From contig NZ_JASXSH010000007.1 of assembly GCF_030315745.1 (NCBI RefSeq), positions 124,001 to 188,000 on the forward strand: a DNA stretch of 64,000 bases, written 5' to 3'. A model generated the notes under the pieces. It saw only the letters and a program-made list of their open reading frames with translations. It did not search any database and was not told the origin of the DNA. The DNA is from Gordonia heveisoli. GTDB taxonomy: Bacteria > Actinomycetota > Actinomycetes > Mycobacteriales > Mycobacteriaceae. How positions within the stretch are numbered: position 1 is the stretch's first letter; each line of letters opens with the position of its first letter. The position numbers and the translations under genes are program-made. Below are positions 45,900-53,924 of the stretch, one piece after another.

Positions 45900-48881
45900 G
45901 TGAGCGTCCGCGGGCCGGCAGGTATGCCGACACTGTCACGCAAGAGCAAGATCGCCATCGGGTTCGGTGTGGGGTTGCTGGTGCTGCTCCTCGTTGGGCC
46001 GCGCCTGGTGTCGATCGCCACGGATGTGTTGTGGTTCCGGGACGTCGGCTATTCGTCGGTGTTCTCGACCATCGCCTGGACCCGCATCATCCTGTTCTTG
46101 ATCACCACGCTGGTCGTCGGGCTGATCATCTTCGGGGCGGTGGCGATGGCCTACCGTTCGCGGCCGGTGTTCGTGCCCAGCAGCGGTCCCAACGATCCGC
46201 TGGCCCGCTATCGCACCGTCATCATGGGCAAGCTGCGGTGGTTCGGTATCGCGCCCGCACTGCTCATCGGTGTGATCGCCGGTCTGGTGGCGCAGGGGTC
46301 GTGGGCGACCGTGCAGATGTTCCTGCACGGCACCGACTTCGGGTACAAAGATCCGCAGTTCGGGATGGATATGGGCTTCTTCGCCTTCGACGTTCCGTTC
46401 TACCGGTTCGTGCTGAACCTGCTGTTCGTCGTCGTGGTGATCGCCTTCTTGGCAAATCTGGTCACCCACTACGTCTTCGGTGGTCTCCGCCTGGGCGGCG
46501 GTGGCAACTCGCTGACCACCGCGGCGCGGGTGCAGATGGCGGCCCTGGCCGGAACCTTCCTGCTGCTCAAGGCCGTCGCGTACTGGTTCGACCGCTATTC
46601 GCTGCTCTCCAGTGACCGCAAGCAGGACATCTTCCCGGGCGCCGGATACACCGATATCAACGCGGTGCTGCCGTCGAAGCTGATCCTGATGTCGATCGCG
46701 ATCATCTGTGCGGTGGCCTTCTTCGCCGGGGTGGTGCTGCGCGACCTGCGGGTGCCTGCCGTGGCGACGGTGCTGATGGTGTTCTCGGCGCTGGTCATCG
46801 GTGTCGGCTGGCCGCTCGCGATGGAGCAGTTCTCGGTCAAGCCGAATGCTGCCCAGAAGGAAGCCGAATATATCCAGCGATCCATCGCGGCCACGCGCCA
46901 GGCGTATGGGATCGGCGGCGACAAGGTCACCTATCAGCGGGACTGGACGGCCAAACCGGCCACCCAGGACACGGTGAACGCGGACACGGTCACCCTGGAC
47001 AACATCCGCATCCTCGATCCGAATGTCGTGTCCCCGACGTTCCGTCAGCAGCAGCAGCGCCGAAACTTCTACGGGTTCCCGGCGCAGCTCGCCGTGGACC
47101 GCTATCGCGTGGACGGACAGTTGCGCGATTACGTCGTCTCGGTTCGTGAGCTCGACCCCAGCCAGTACTCGGGTAACCAGACCAACTGGCTGAACAAGCA
47201 TCTGGTCTTCACCCACGGTGACGGTTTCGTGGCGGCCCCCGCCAACCGGGTCCGGGAATCGGGCGACGACAACGACATCGACAGCGGCGGCGACCCGGTG
47301 TACTTCGTCACCGACACCACCAATGTCGGTAACGCCGAACACCAGCGCACCGCGCCGATCAAGGTCAACCAGCCGCGTATCTACTTCGGTGAGTTGATCG
47401 CCAAGGTCGACCCGGATTACGCGATCGTCGGTTCCGAGAACGGTCAGCCCCGCGAGTTCGATGGCGGCAGCGACGACGGCGCGCGCTACACCTATACCGC
47501 CGACTCCGGTGTCTCGCTGGGCAACTGGTTCACCCGTGCGCTGTATTCGGTGAAGTTCACCGAACGTAACTTCCTGCTGTCCAGCGAGATCAACTCGGCG
47601 TCGCGGCTGCTGTACAACCGCGACCCCCGCGACCGGGTCAAGAAGGTCGCGCCGTGGCTGACCGTCGACTCGAAGGCCTATCCGGCGGTGATCGACGGCC
47701 AGATCAAGTGGATCGTCGACGGATACACCACCCTCGACAGCTTCCCGTATTCACAACCGACGTCGCTGGCGACCGCGACCGCCGACGCCCAGGACCTGAA
47801 TCCCGGGCAGACCGGCCGCAGCCAGGTGAACAAGACGGTCGGCTATGTGCGGAACTCGGTGAAGGCCACCGTGGATGCCTACACCGGCAAGGTGACGCTG
47901 TACCAGTTCGACACTCAGGATCCGGTGCTCAAGACCTGGATGAAGGTGTTCCCGGGCACGGTCAAGAGCCGCGCCGATTTCGACGCCAATCCGGCACTGC
48001 GCGAACATGTCCGGTATCCCGAGGATCTGTTCAAGATCCAGCGGGCGCTGCTGACGCAGTACCACGTCGATTCGCCGCAGACGTTCTTCCAGGGCAACGA
48101 CAAGTGGTCGGTGCCGCCGGATCCCACCAACGACGATGCCGCCACCCGCGGTCTCGATCAGCCGCCGTACTACTTCGTCGCGGCCGATCCGCAGAACAAG
48201 AATCCGTCGTTCCAGCTGACCTCGGTGCTCAACCGGCTCAATCGCCCGATCCTGGGCGCCTACGTCACGGTGTCGTCGAATCCGGAGAACTACGGTCAGA
48301 TGACCGTGCGTGAGTTGCCGGGCAACAATCAGCGATCGGGTCCGATCCAGGCGTTCAACCCGATGAAGACCGACGGTCGTGTCGCGCAGGCGCAACGTGA
48401 CCTGCAGGCGAACGCGACAGTCACCTTCGGCAATCTGCTGACCCTTCCGGTCGGTGACAACGGCATTCTGTATGTGGTGCCGATGTATGCACAGGCGCGG
48501 GCCGACGAGGCGTATCCGCGACTGTTCCGGGTGATCACGCGCTACGAGGCCGGTGATCGTCCGGCCCGGATCGGTTTCGCGACAACGACTGCCGAGGCCT
48601 TGCGGGGCGCAGGTATCACGCCGGGGACGCTGGGGGTGCCCACACCTCCGACGCCGGACGGGCAGACGCCGAATCCGACCCCGAATCCCACGCCGACGCC
48701 GGCGACGCCGCAGCCGTCGGGTACCAACCCGGCGCGTGACGCCGCGGTGCAAGCGCTCGACACCGCGCTGAAGAATCTCGCCCAGGCGCAGTCCAGCGGT
48801 GACGTCGAGGCCTACGGCAAGGCGCTGACAGAGCTGAAAAAGGCTGTCACACAGTATGAGGCGGTCCAGCCCGGAGGCTGA
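45900..48881 (+). CDS. UPF0182 large membrane protein
   Basis: A 993-residue protein with about seven N-terminal membrane helices (residues 15-300) and a large extracytoplasmic domain, ending in a proline-threonine-rich linker (PTPPTPDGQTPNPTPNPTPT) and a 50-residue helical tail. The family is widespread in actinobacteria and cyanobacteria with no firm function; mycobacterial equivalent Rv3193c (recalled). I chose the GTG at 45900 (VSVRGPAGMPTLSRKSK), which aligns with the recalled mycobacterial start; an ATG at 45924 is the alternative. GGAGAGTGGG upstream serves as ribosome site. Confidence 0.93.
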   Translation: MSVRGPAGMPTLSRKSKIAIGFGVGLLVLLLVGPRLVSIATDVLWFRDVGYSSVFSTIAWTRIILFLITTLVVGLIIFGAVAMAYRSRPVFVPSSGPNDPLARYRTVIMGKLRWFGIAPALLIGVIAGLVAQGSWATVQMFLHGTDFGYKDPQFGMDMGFFAFDVPFYRFVLNLLFVVVVIAFLANLVTHYVFGGLRLGGGGNSLTTAARVQMAALAGTFLLLKAVAYWFDRYSLLSSDRKQDIFPGAGYTDINAVLPSKLILMSIAIICAVAFFAGVVLRDLRVPAVATVLMVFSALVIGVGWPLAMEQFSVKPNAAQKEAEYIQRSIAATRQAYGIGGDKVTYQRDWTAKPATQDTVNADTVTLDNIRILDPNVVSPTFRQQQQRRNFYGFPAQLAVDRYRVDGQLRDYVVSVRELDPSQYSGNQTNWLNKHLVFTHGDGFVAAPANRVRESGDDNDIDSGGDPVYFVTDTTNVGNAEHQRTAPIKVNQPRIYFGELIAKVDPDYAIVGSENGQPREFDGGSDDGARYTYTADSGVSLGNWFTRALYSVKFTERNFLLSSEINSASRLLYNRDPRDRVKKVAPWLTVDSKAYPAVIDGQIKWIVDGYTTLDSFPYSQPTSLATATADAQDLNPGQTGRSQVNKTVGYVRNSVKATVDAYTGKVTLYQFDTQDPVLKTWMKVFPGTVKSRADFDANPALREHVRYPEDLFKIQRALLTQYHVDSPQTFFQGNDKWSVPPDPTNDDAATRGLDQPPYYFVAADPQNKNPSFQLTSVLNRLNRPILGAYVTVSSNPENYGQMTVRELPGNNQRSGPIQAFNPMKTDGRVAQAQRDLQANATVTFGNLLTLPVGDNGILYVVPMYAQARADEAYPRLFRVITRYEAGDRPARIGFATTTAEALRGAGITPGTLGVPTPPTPDGQTPNPTPNPTPTPATPQPSGTNPARDAAVQALDTALKNLAQAQSSGDVEAYGKALTELKKAVTQYEAVQPGG

Positions 48882-48921
48882 CCTGCCTCGTGCAGATCAT
48901 GTGATGTACCCGTGAGATGAA

Positions 48922-48967
48922 TTCCGCCGCGGTAGGGAAGTTCACCTACCGCGGCGGAAGTCTCTTT
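48922..48967 (+). terminator. Terminator after the UPF0182 gene
   Basis: Perfect 15-bp stem TTCCGCCGCGGTAGG (48922-48936) / CCTACCGCGGCGGAA (48945-48959) with an eight-base loop, followed by GTCTCTTT. Confidence 0.9.
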
Positions 48968-49004
48968 GTGGGGATGTGTGTTGTGGGGATGCCCCTGTGG
49001 GGAT
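48967..49004. repeat. Three direct repeats TGTGGGGAT
   Basis: Copies at 48967-48975, 48982-48990 and 48996-49004, between the UPF0182 terminator and the stop of the small membrane protein gene. Spacing is 14-15 bp. No function known. Confidence 0.8.
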
Positions 49005-49023
49005 CGTTGGTGGCGTGGGCCGA

Positions 49024-49311
49024 TCAGCCCCGGTACTCGCTCAGGTAGCGGCGAGTCTCGACGTCGGTGTTGTCGGGCATGACCGGGCTGTGATGGTGCC
49101 GGTGGATCAGTGTTCGGAAGATCGAGACGGCGCTGGTGAAGGCGGCGACCATGAGCAGCCCGCACAGGATTGCCGGGACGGTATCGCCGGACGCCATCGA
49201 AACCAGCCAGAGCGCGGCCATGGCGAAGCCGCCCAGGAACAGTAGGAAGGCGACGACACTCATCGGGTGATTGCCGTGGCTTTCATGGTGATGTACGCGG
49301 TGGGTTGTCAT
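49024..49311 (-). CDS. Small histidine-rich membrane protein
   Basis: A 95-residue protein with two membrane helices (about residues 18-38 and 45-65), a histidine-rich N-terminus (HRVHHHESHGNH) and a second cluster after the helices (IHRHHHS). The histidines might bind metal, but this is only a possibility. No family recognised with certainty. Start at ATG 49311 has GAGGGATC upstream. A perfect CRP-type palindrome lies 83-98 bp upstream, suggesting control by cAMP-CRP or GlxR. Confidence 0.72.
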   Translation of the reverse strand: MTTHRVHHHESHGNHPMSVVAFLLFLGGFAMAALWLVSMASGDTVPAILCGLLMVAAFTSAVSIFRTLIHRHHHSPVMPDNTDVETRRYLSEYRG

Positions 49312-49393
49312 GATCCCTCCTCGGTGACCGATGGGAACAACGACCGCTGGTCGACAACGTCGGGGCCGTTGGTATCGCCGAGTCTACGCCGCG

Positions 49394-49409
49394 TGTGAGC
49401 TGAATCACA
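49394..49409. promoter_or_regulatory. Perfect CRP/GlxR-type operator
   Basis: TGTGA-GCTGAA-TCACA matches the CRP consensus TGTGAN6TCACA at every specified base. It lies upstream of the minus-strand small membrane protein gene and about 150 bp upstream of the initiator tRNA on the plus strand; the former is the more likely target. Confidence 0.75.
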
Positions 49410-49522
49410 TCAGTTCGTGACCGTTCGGTGTCGGAATGTTCATCGGCGGGCCGCAGGTCGGGGTAGGTGAGTGATCGGCGACACATGCATCTTCGCAGGT
49501 CAGTGGCGGTAGGTGAATGGAT

Positions 49523-49552
49523 TTGCTCTGCGGGTTCACCGGTGTGTAACGT
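49523..49552 (+). promoter_or_regulatory. Promoter of the initiator tRNA
   Basis: -35 TTGCTC (49523-49528), 18-nt spacer, -10 TAACGT (49547-49552); transcription would begin a few bases before the tRNA at 49564. Confidence 0.6.
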
Positions 49553-49563
49553 TGCTCTTGCAA

Positions 49564-49640
49564 CGCGGGGTGGAGCAGCTCGGTAGCTCGCTGGGCTCAT
49601 AACCCAGAGGTCGCAGGTTCAAATCCTGTCCCCGCTACCA
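49564..49640 (+). tRNA. Initiator tRNA-fMet (CAT)
   Basis: 77 nt with encoded CCA. Acceptor arms CGCGGGG and CCCCGCT leave a C1:U72 mismatch, and the anticodon stem ends in three G:C pairs (GGG-CTCATAA-CCC); both are hallmarks of initiator rather than elongator tRNA. D arm GAGCAGCTCGGTAGCTC and T arm with GGTTCAAATCC are intact. Confidence 0.97.
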
Positions 49641-49643
49641 CGA

Positions 49644-49680
49644 CACGAGGCCCGTCCGGAATCCGGACGGGCCTCGTGCA
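49644..49680 (+). terminator. Terminator after the tRNA
   Basis: Perfect 16-bp stem CACGAGGCCCGTCCGG (49644-49659) / CCGGACGGGCCTCGTG (49663-49678) with a three-base loop, followed by CATTTCG. Confidence 0.9.
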
Positions 49681-49743
49681 TTTCGTCGTCGGGACGCCCG
49701 ATATCTCGTCGACTACGATTTGGCCGGGTGCGACCATGGACCG

Positions 49744-50355
49744 GTGGAGATCACCAGTGCCGAGCAGTTGCGCGCGATCGTCGGGGAGCCGGTCGACCTC
49801 GTCATCAAGAAGGTCAAGTCCCACCTGTATGACGTCCACCGTGAGTGGCTGGCGTCGACGCCGATGATGTTCCTGGCGACCGCCGACGGTCGTGGGGGAG
49901 TGGACGTGTCGCCGAAGGGAGATCCGGCGGGGGCGCTCGTGCATGTCATCGACGACACTCGCATCGCCATCCCGGAGCGGCCGGGCAACAAGCGGGTAGA
50001 CGGATACCTCAACATCCTGGCCCACCCGCATGTCGGCACCGTCTTCATCGTCCCCGGTCGGGGAGACACGCTGCGGATCAACGGATCTGCGCGGATCGTC
50101 GACGACGGTGACTACTTCGACGATCTCGCGGTCAAGGGCAAGCGGCCGATCCTCGCGGTGGAGATCGACATCGAGCAGGTCTTCTTCCACTGCGCCAAGG
50201 CGTTCATGCGGTCGGAGTTGTGGAAACCGGAGTCGTGGCCGGACGACGATCTGCCGTCGACCGCGCAGATCGCCAAACGGCTGATGCCCGAGGCCGACGA
50301 GCAGGCACTCGAAGAACGGTACGCCGAGGCCAACTATCGCAAGATCCTCTACTGA
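49744..50355 (+). CDS. Pyridoxamine 5'-phosphate oxidase-fold flavoprotein
   Basis: A 203-residue protein of the PNPOx-like split-barrel family, MSMEG_1061-like subgroup. Typical blocks: MMFLATADGRGGVDVSPKGDP, RIAIPERPGNKRVDGYLNIL and TLRINGSARIV. Family members bind FMN or F420 and reduce or oxidise small molecules; the substrate is unknown. The GTG at 49744 is preferred because a TACGAT box at 49714-49719 puts the transcript start near 49726; a TTG at 49720 is in frame. The 3' end overlaps the convergent hydrolase by seven nt. Confidence 0.87.
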   Translation: MEITSAEQLRAIVGEPVDLVIKKVKSHLYDVHREWLASTPMMFLATADGRGGVDVSPKGDPAGALVHVIDDTRIAIPERPGNKRVDGYLNILAHPHVGTVFIVPGRGDTLRINGSARIVDDGDYFDDLAVKGKRPILAVEIDIEQVFFHCAKAFMRSELWKPESWPDDDLPSTAQIAKRLMPEADEQALEERYAEANYRKILY

Positions 50356-51245
50356 TCGGGCTGCTGCTGCATCCCGGCGGTGAGTGCTGCCGATAGGGCG
50401 TCGGCGAGTTCGTCCGCCGGGGCGAGCGGAAGCGTGTGATGGCTGCCTGCGGTCAGGGTGATCACGCGTGCCGCCGGAATCGACGCACGAACCCGGTCGG
50501 CGATGGTCGCCGGATTGTGAATTCGACTGCGCGGGGCCAGGATCACCGTCAGCGCTGCGGTCAGTCCGCCCAACTGCGCGGCCTTCGGGCGCTTGGGCAC
50601 GATGAGCTTGGGAGTGGGCAGCGCCGCGCCTGCGCAGGCTACCGTCACCCAGTCGGCGTCGAGACCCGCGGCGGTTAGGTCGGCGTGCTGTGTCTCCCAG
50701 GCCAGGAATCGGCGTTGCCGGGCCGAGGAGGGTCGGAGCAGCGTCGGCAGCGCATGCCACAGGTATCCGGCCCGCATGCCGGCGAAACACGAACTGGGAT
50801 CGAGAAGTACAAGGTTGCGAACCCGGTCGCGGTGGTTGCCGAGCGCGAAGGCCAACGCGATCATCGCCCCGTAGGAATGGCCGACCAGATCGATCCGCTC
50901 GACCCCGAGTTCATCGAGGACGGCGGCCAGCCAGTTCAGGAGGTCGGCGGTGTCGTGGGGGCGGCCGGCGACCGGTCGGCTGCGCCCGAGGTCGCAGATC
51001 AGGTCGACACCGATGACGCGCCGATGTGCCGCGAGCGCGCCGACGATCGGCGTGTATGCGGTCGAGGTCGCACCGCCGCCGGATAGCAGCACCACCGGCA
51101 CCTCGTCGGCGCCGGACGCTGGTGTGCAGATGTGCACACATGTGGTGCCGTGCGCGGTGGTGACGTCGAGCGATTGTCGGTTCGGCCACTGCTGTAACAG
51201 TGCGTCATAGGCCTGATCGAACTGTGCCTGGTCAGACAGGGTCAT
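50349..51245 (-). CDS. Alpha/beta hydrolase
   Basis: A 298-residue hydrolase. Nucleophile elbow DLVGHSYGAMIALAFALGN, oxyanion region VVLLSGGGATSTAY and a C-terminal TAGSHHTLPLAPADELA with the catalytic histidine. Substrate unknown. The ATG at 51245 has GGAGGT eight nt upstream. It is divergent from a MarR gene 76 bp away, which suggests it is that regulator's target and acts on, or is induced by, a small aromatic or toxic compound (inference). Confidence 0.87.
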   Translation of the reverse strand: MTLSDQAQFDQAYDALLQQWPNRQSLDVTTAHGTTCVHICTPASGADEVPVVLLSGGGATSTAYTPIVGALAAHRRVIGVDLICDLGRSRPVAGRPHDTADLLNWLAAVLDELGVERIDLVGHSYGAMIALAFALGNHRDRVRNLVLLDPSSCFAGMRAGYLWHALPTLLRPSSARQRRFLAWETQHADLTAAGLDADWVTVACAGAALPTPKLIVPKRPKAAQLGGLTAALTVILAPRSRIHNPATIADRVRASIPAARVITLTAGSHHTLPLAPADELADALSAALTAGMQQQPDQ

Positions 51246-51249
51246 CAGG

Positions 51250-51278
51250 TTACCTCCACCATTTGGTAATTCGATAAT
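51250..51278. promoter_or_regulatory. Operator/promoter between hydrolase and MarR genes
   Basis: Inverted repeat TTACC (51250-51254) - 10 nt - GGTAA (51265-51269) overlaps a possible -35 (TTACCT) that stands 17 nt before GATAAT (51273-51278), a good -10 for marR. A MarR dimer bound here would cover both divergent promoters. Confidence 0.5.
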
Positions 51279-51321
51279 CGAGAGACTAGGCCATCGAGGC
51301 GTCGCGTGGAAGTATGAGTTC

Positions 51322-51789
51322 ATGTCCGCACCCCGAGCCGGCCGTGAGCGTTCCGACGACGTCGTCCACGACCTGCGGCGATTGACGATCGCACTCCACC
51401 TGTTCGGCGCCGAATTCGCTGCGCGTCACCACATGCATGCCACCGACGTACGCGCGCTCGTCGCGTTGCTGGATACCGTCCGCTCCGGCGAACCGGCATC
51501 GCCGGGTGCACTGGCGACCGCATTGGGTCTCAGCAGTGCCTCGACCACCGCGCTGCTCGACCGGATGGAGCGGGCCGACCTGGTCAACCGCACCCGTGAC
51601 GAGGGTGATCGGCGTCGGGTCGCGTTGTCGGTCACCGCCCATGCCGAACGGCTCGGCGCGGAATTCTTCGGTGAGCTGATCGGCGGCGTGCTGGCCGTCG
51701 CCGACGACTACACCGCAGCCGAACTCGACCTGATCCGTGGATTCCTCACCAAGGTGACCGCGACGGTGGAATCGGCACGCGCCGGTTAA
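51322..51789 (+). CDS. MarR-family transcriptional regulator
   Basis: A 155-residue MarR protein. The winged helix is LATALGLSSASTTALLDRMERA then DLVNRTRDEGDRRRVALSVT, the last part being the DRR wing. It is usually a repressor released by a small phenolic or oxidised ligand. It is divergent from the alpha/beta hydrolase and 126 bp upstream of the acyl-CoA synthetase. Confidence 0.92.
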   Translation: MSAPRAGRERSDDVVHDLRRLTIALHLFGAEFAARHHMHATDVRALVALLDTVRSGEPASPGALATALGLSSASTTALLDRMERADLVNRTRDEGDRRRVALSVTAHAERLGAEFFGELIGGVLAVADDYTAAELDLIRGFLTKVTATVESARAG

Positions 51790-51915
51790 CCCGATGCTCG
51801 TGCCCGGATCGGCCGTTCGGCGTGACAAACCGACCGGTCGGCGCAACCCAACGCGGTGGCAACGATCACATCGATACCCTGGACGTGATCTGGTGCGAAG
51901 CGAGAGGGATTGACG

Positions 51916-53796
51916 ATGGGGCGATACGCCGAGGCGTTCACGCAGGCAGCCGACGACCAGGACGGGTTCTGGCTCGACGCCGCACGGGCCGTCGACTGGG
52001 AGAGTGCGCCGACCGTCGCGCTCGACGACACACAGGCCCCGCTCTACCGCTGGTTCCCCGATGCCACGCTCAACACCTGCCACAACGCGCTCGACCGGCA
52101 TGTCGAGGCAGGCAACGGTGACCGTGTCGCCCTGATCTGGGACTCGGCGATGGTGGGGCAGCAGCGTCGCCTGACCTATGCCGAGCTACTCGACGAGGTT
52201 TCACGATTCGCCGGTGTGCTCGCCGGGCGTGGAGTCGGCAAGGGCGATCGTGTCGTCATCTACATGCCGATGATCCCCGAGGCCGCGATCGCGATGCTCG
52301 CCTGCGCCCGCATCGGGGCCGTGCATTCGGTCGTCTTCGGCGGCTTCGCCGCACCGGAACTGGCCACCCGGATCGACGACGCACGGCCGGTCGCCCTGAT
52401 CACCGCCTCCGGCGGGCTGGAGCCTGGCCGCACCATCGAGTATCTGCCGATGGTGGCCAAGGCGGTCGAATTGTCGCAGTCACCGCCGACGACGGTCATC
52501 GTCAAAGATCGTGAACAGATTCCCGGATCGGCCGCCGACCACGACGGTTGGCTGGACTGGGGCACCGAGGTCGCAGCCGCCCAGCCGGTCGCGCCGGTGG
52601 CGGTGGCGGCGCCCGACCCGCTGTACATCCTCTACACCTCGGGTACCACCGGGAAACCCAAAGGTGTGGTCCGCGACAACGGCGGGCATGCGGTCGCGCT
52701 GACCTGGTCGATGAGCAACATCTACGACATCAAGCCCGGTGACATCTGGTGGACCGCATCGGATGTCGGATGGGTCGTCGGCCACTCCTACATCGTTTAC
52801 GGCCCGCTGCTGGTCGGTGCCACGACGGTGATGTACGAGGGCAAACCGGTCGGCACTCCCGACGCCGGAGCGTTTTGGCGCATCATCGACGAACACAAGG
52901 TCAATGCCCTGTTCACGGCGCCGACCGCGATCCGGGCCATCCGTAAGGCCGACCCGGCTGCCGCTGAACTCGCGAAGTACGACATCTCCACTCTCCGTAC
53001 CCTTTTCGCGGCCGGTGAGCGTTTGGACCCGGATACCTTCGGGTGGGCGAGCTCGGTGCTCGGGGTGCCCGTCGTCGACCATTGGTGGCAGACCGAGACC
53101 GGATGGGCGATCGCCGCCAATCTTCGTGGGCTCGAACCGATGCCGCTCAAGGCGGGCTCGCCGACTGTCCCGGTGCCCGGCTACCGGGTGGGCATCGTCG
53201 ATGCCGAGGGCAAGGTGCTCGACGCGGGTGAGGAGGGCAACATCGTCATCGGGCTGCCGCTGCCCCCGGGGACTCTCTCCGGCCTGTGGAACGACGAGGA
53301 GCGTTACCGCAGTTCGTATCTCAACGCATTCCCGGGCTACTACCTCACCGGCGACTCGGGCTACCTCGACGACGACGGGTACGTCTTCGTTCTCGGCCGC
53401 TCCGACGATGTGATCAACGTGGCCGGCCACCGATTGTCCACCGGCAGCATCGAAGCCGTGGTCGCGTCGCACCCGGCGGTCGCCGAATGCGCGGTGATCG
53501 GCATCCACGACGACCTCAAGGGCCAGCGCCCCAGCGGCTACGTCGTGCTCAAGGCCGGCGTCGACATCGAACCCGACACGCTGCGTGCCGAACTTGTGGC
53601 GATGGTGCGTGAGGAGATCGGCGCGGTCGCCACCTTCCGCGACGTCACCGTCGTCGGGGCGCTGCCGAAGACCCGCTCGGGCAAGATCCTGCGTAAGACG
53701 ATGCGTCAGATCGTCGACAACGAGGACTACACCGTGCCGTCGACCATCGAAGACCCCGACGTCCTGACGGCTCTCGCCAAACAACTCGGCGGCTGA
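51916..53796 (+). CDS. Acetyl/propionyl-CoA synthetase (PrpE-like)
   Basis: A 626-residue AMP-forming acyl-CoA synthetase. Motifs: YILYTSGTTGKPKGV (ATP loop), WWTASDVGWVVGHSYIVYGPL, WWQTETGW, YYLTGDSGYLDDDGYVFVLGRSDDVINVAGH, and the regulatory lysine in PKTRSGKILRKT that acetyltransferases modify. The short length and the sequence style fit propionyl-CoA synthetase PrpE more than canonical Acs (about 650 residues), but acetate use is not excluded. The ATG at 51916 has GAGGG upstream; a TTG two codons earlier is weaker. Confidence 0.88.
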   Translation: MGRYAEAFTQAADDQDGFWLDAARAVDWESAPTVALDDTQAPLYRWFPDATLNTCHNALDRHVEAGNGDRVALIWDSAMVGQQRRLTYAELLDEVSRFAGVLAGRGVGKGDRVVIYMPMIPEAAIAMLACARIGAVHSVVFGGFAAPELATRIDDARPVALITASGGLEPGRTIEYLPMVAKAVELSQSPPTTVIVKDREQIPGSAADHDGWLDWGTEVAAAQPVAPVAVAAPDPLYILYTSGTTGKPKGVVRDNGGHAVALTWSMSNIYDIKPGDIWWTASDVGWVVGHSYIVYGPLLVGATTVMYEGKPVGTPDAGAFWRIIDEHKVNALFTAPTAIRAIRKADPAAAELAKYDISTLRTLFAAGERLDPDTFGWASSVLGVPVVDHWWQTETGWAIAANLRGLEPMPLKAGSPTVPVPGYRVGIVDAEGKVLDAGEEGNIVIGLPLPPGTLSGLWNDEERYRSSYLNAFPGYYLTGDSGYLDDDGYVFVLGRSDDVINVAGHRLSTGSIEAVVASHPAVAECAVIGIHDDLKGQRPSGYVVLKAGVDIEPDTLRAELVAMVREEIGAVATFRDVTVVGALPKTRSGKILRKTMRQIVDNEDYTVPSTIEDPDVLTALAKQLGG

Positions 53797-53924
53797 GCCC
53801 CGACCGAAAATCGGGGAAGAAGATTCTTCCCCGAGTTTCGGTCTTTCCCCTGGTTGTATCCAGGGGAAGAACCCGAGAGTCGGGGAGGAACTCGTCCCCT
53901 ACTTTCGGTTTCCCCGACTTTCGG
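53797..53924. repeat. Nested palindromes between convergent genes
   Basis: A 128-bp stretch almost wholly made of inverted repeats. Stem 1: ACCGAAAATCGGGGAAGAA (53803-53821) with 53824-53842, one mismatch in 19. Stem 2: TTCCCCTGG (53845-53853) / CCAGGGGAA (53860-53868), perfect. Stem 3: AGTCGGGGA (53878-53886) / TCCCCGACT (53911-53919), perfect. Variants of CCCCGACTTTCGG recur five times in both orientations. It surely terminates prpE and the lipase transcripts. Confidence 0.85.

Noticed and set aside
49564-49640. tRNA as an integration site for a mobile element
   Set aside because: No integrase, no repeated 3' tRNA fragment and ordinary genes on both sides.
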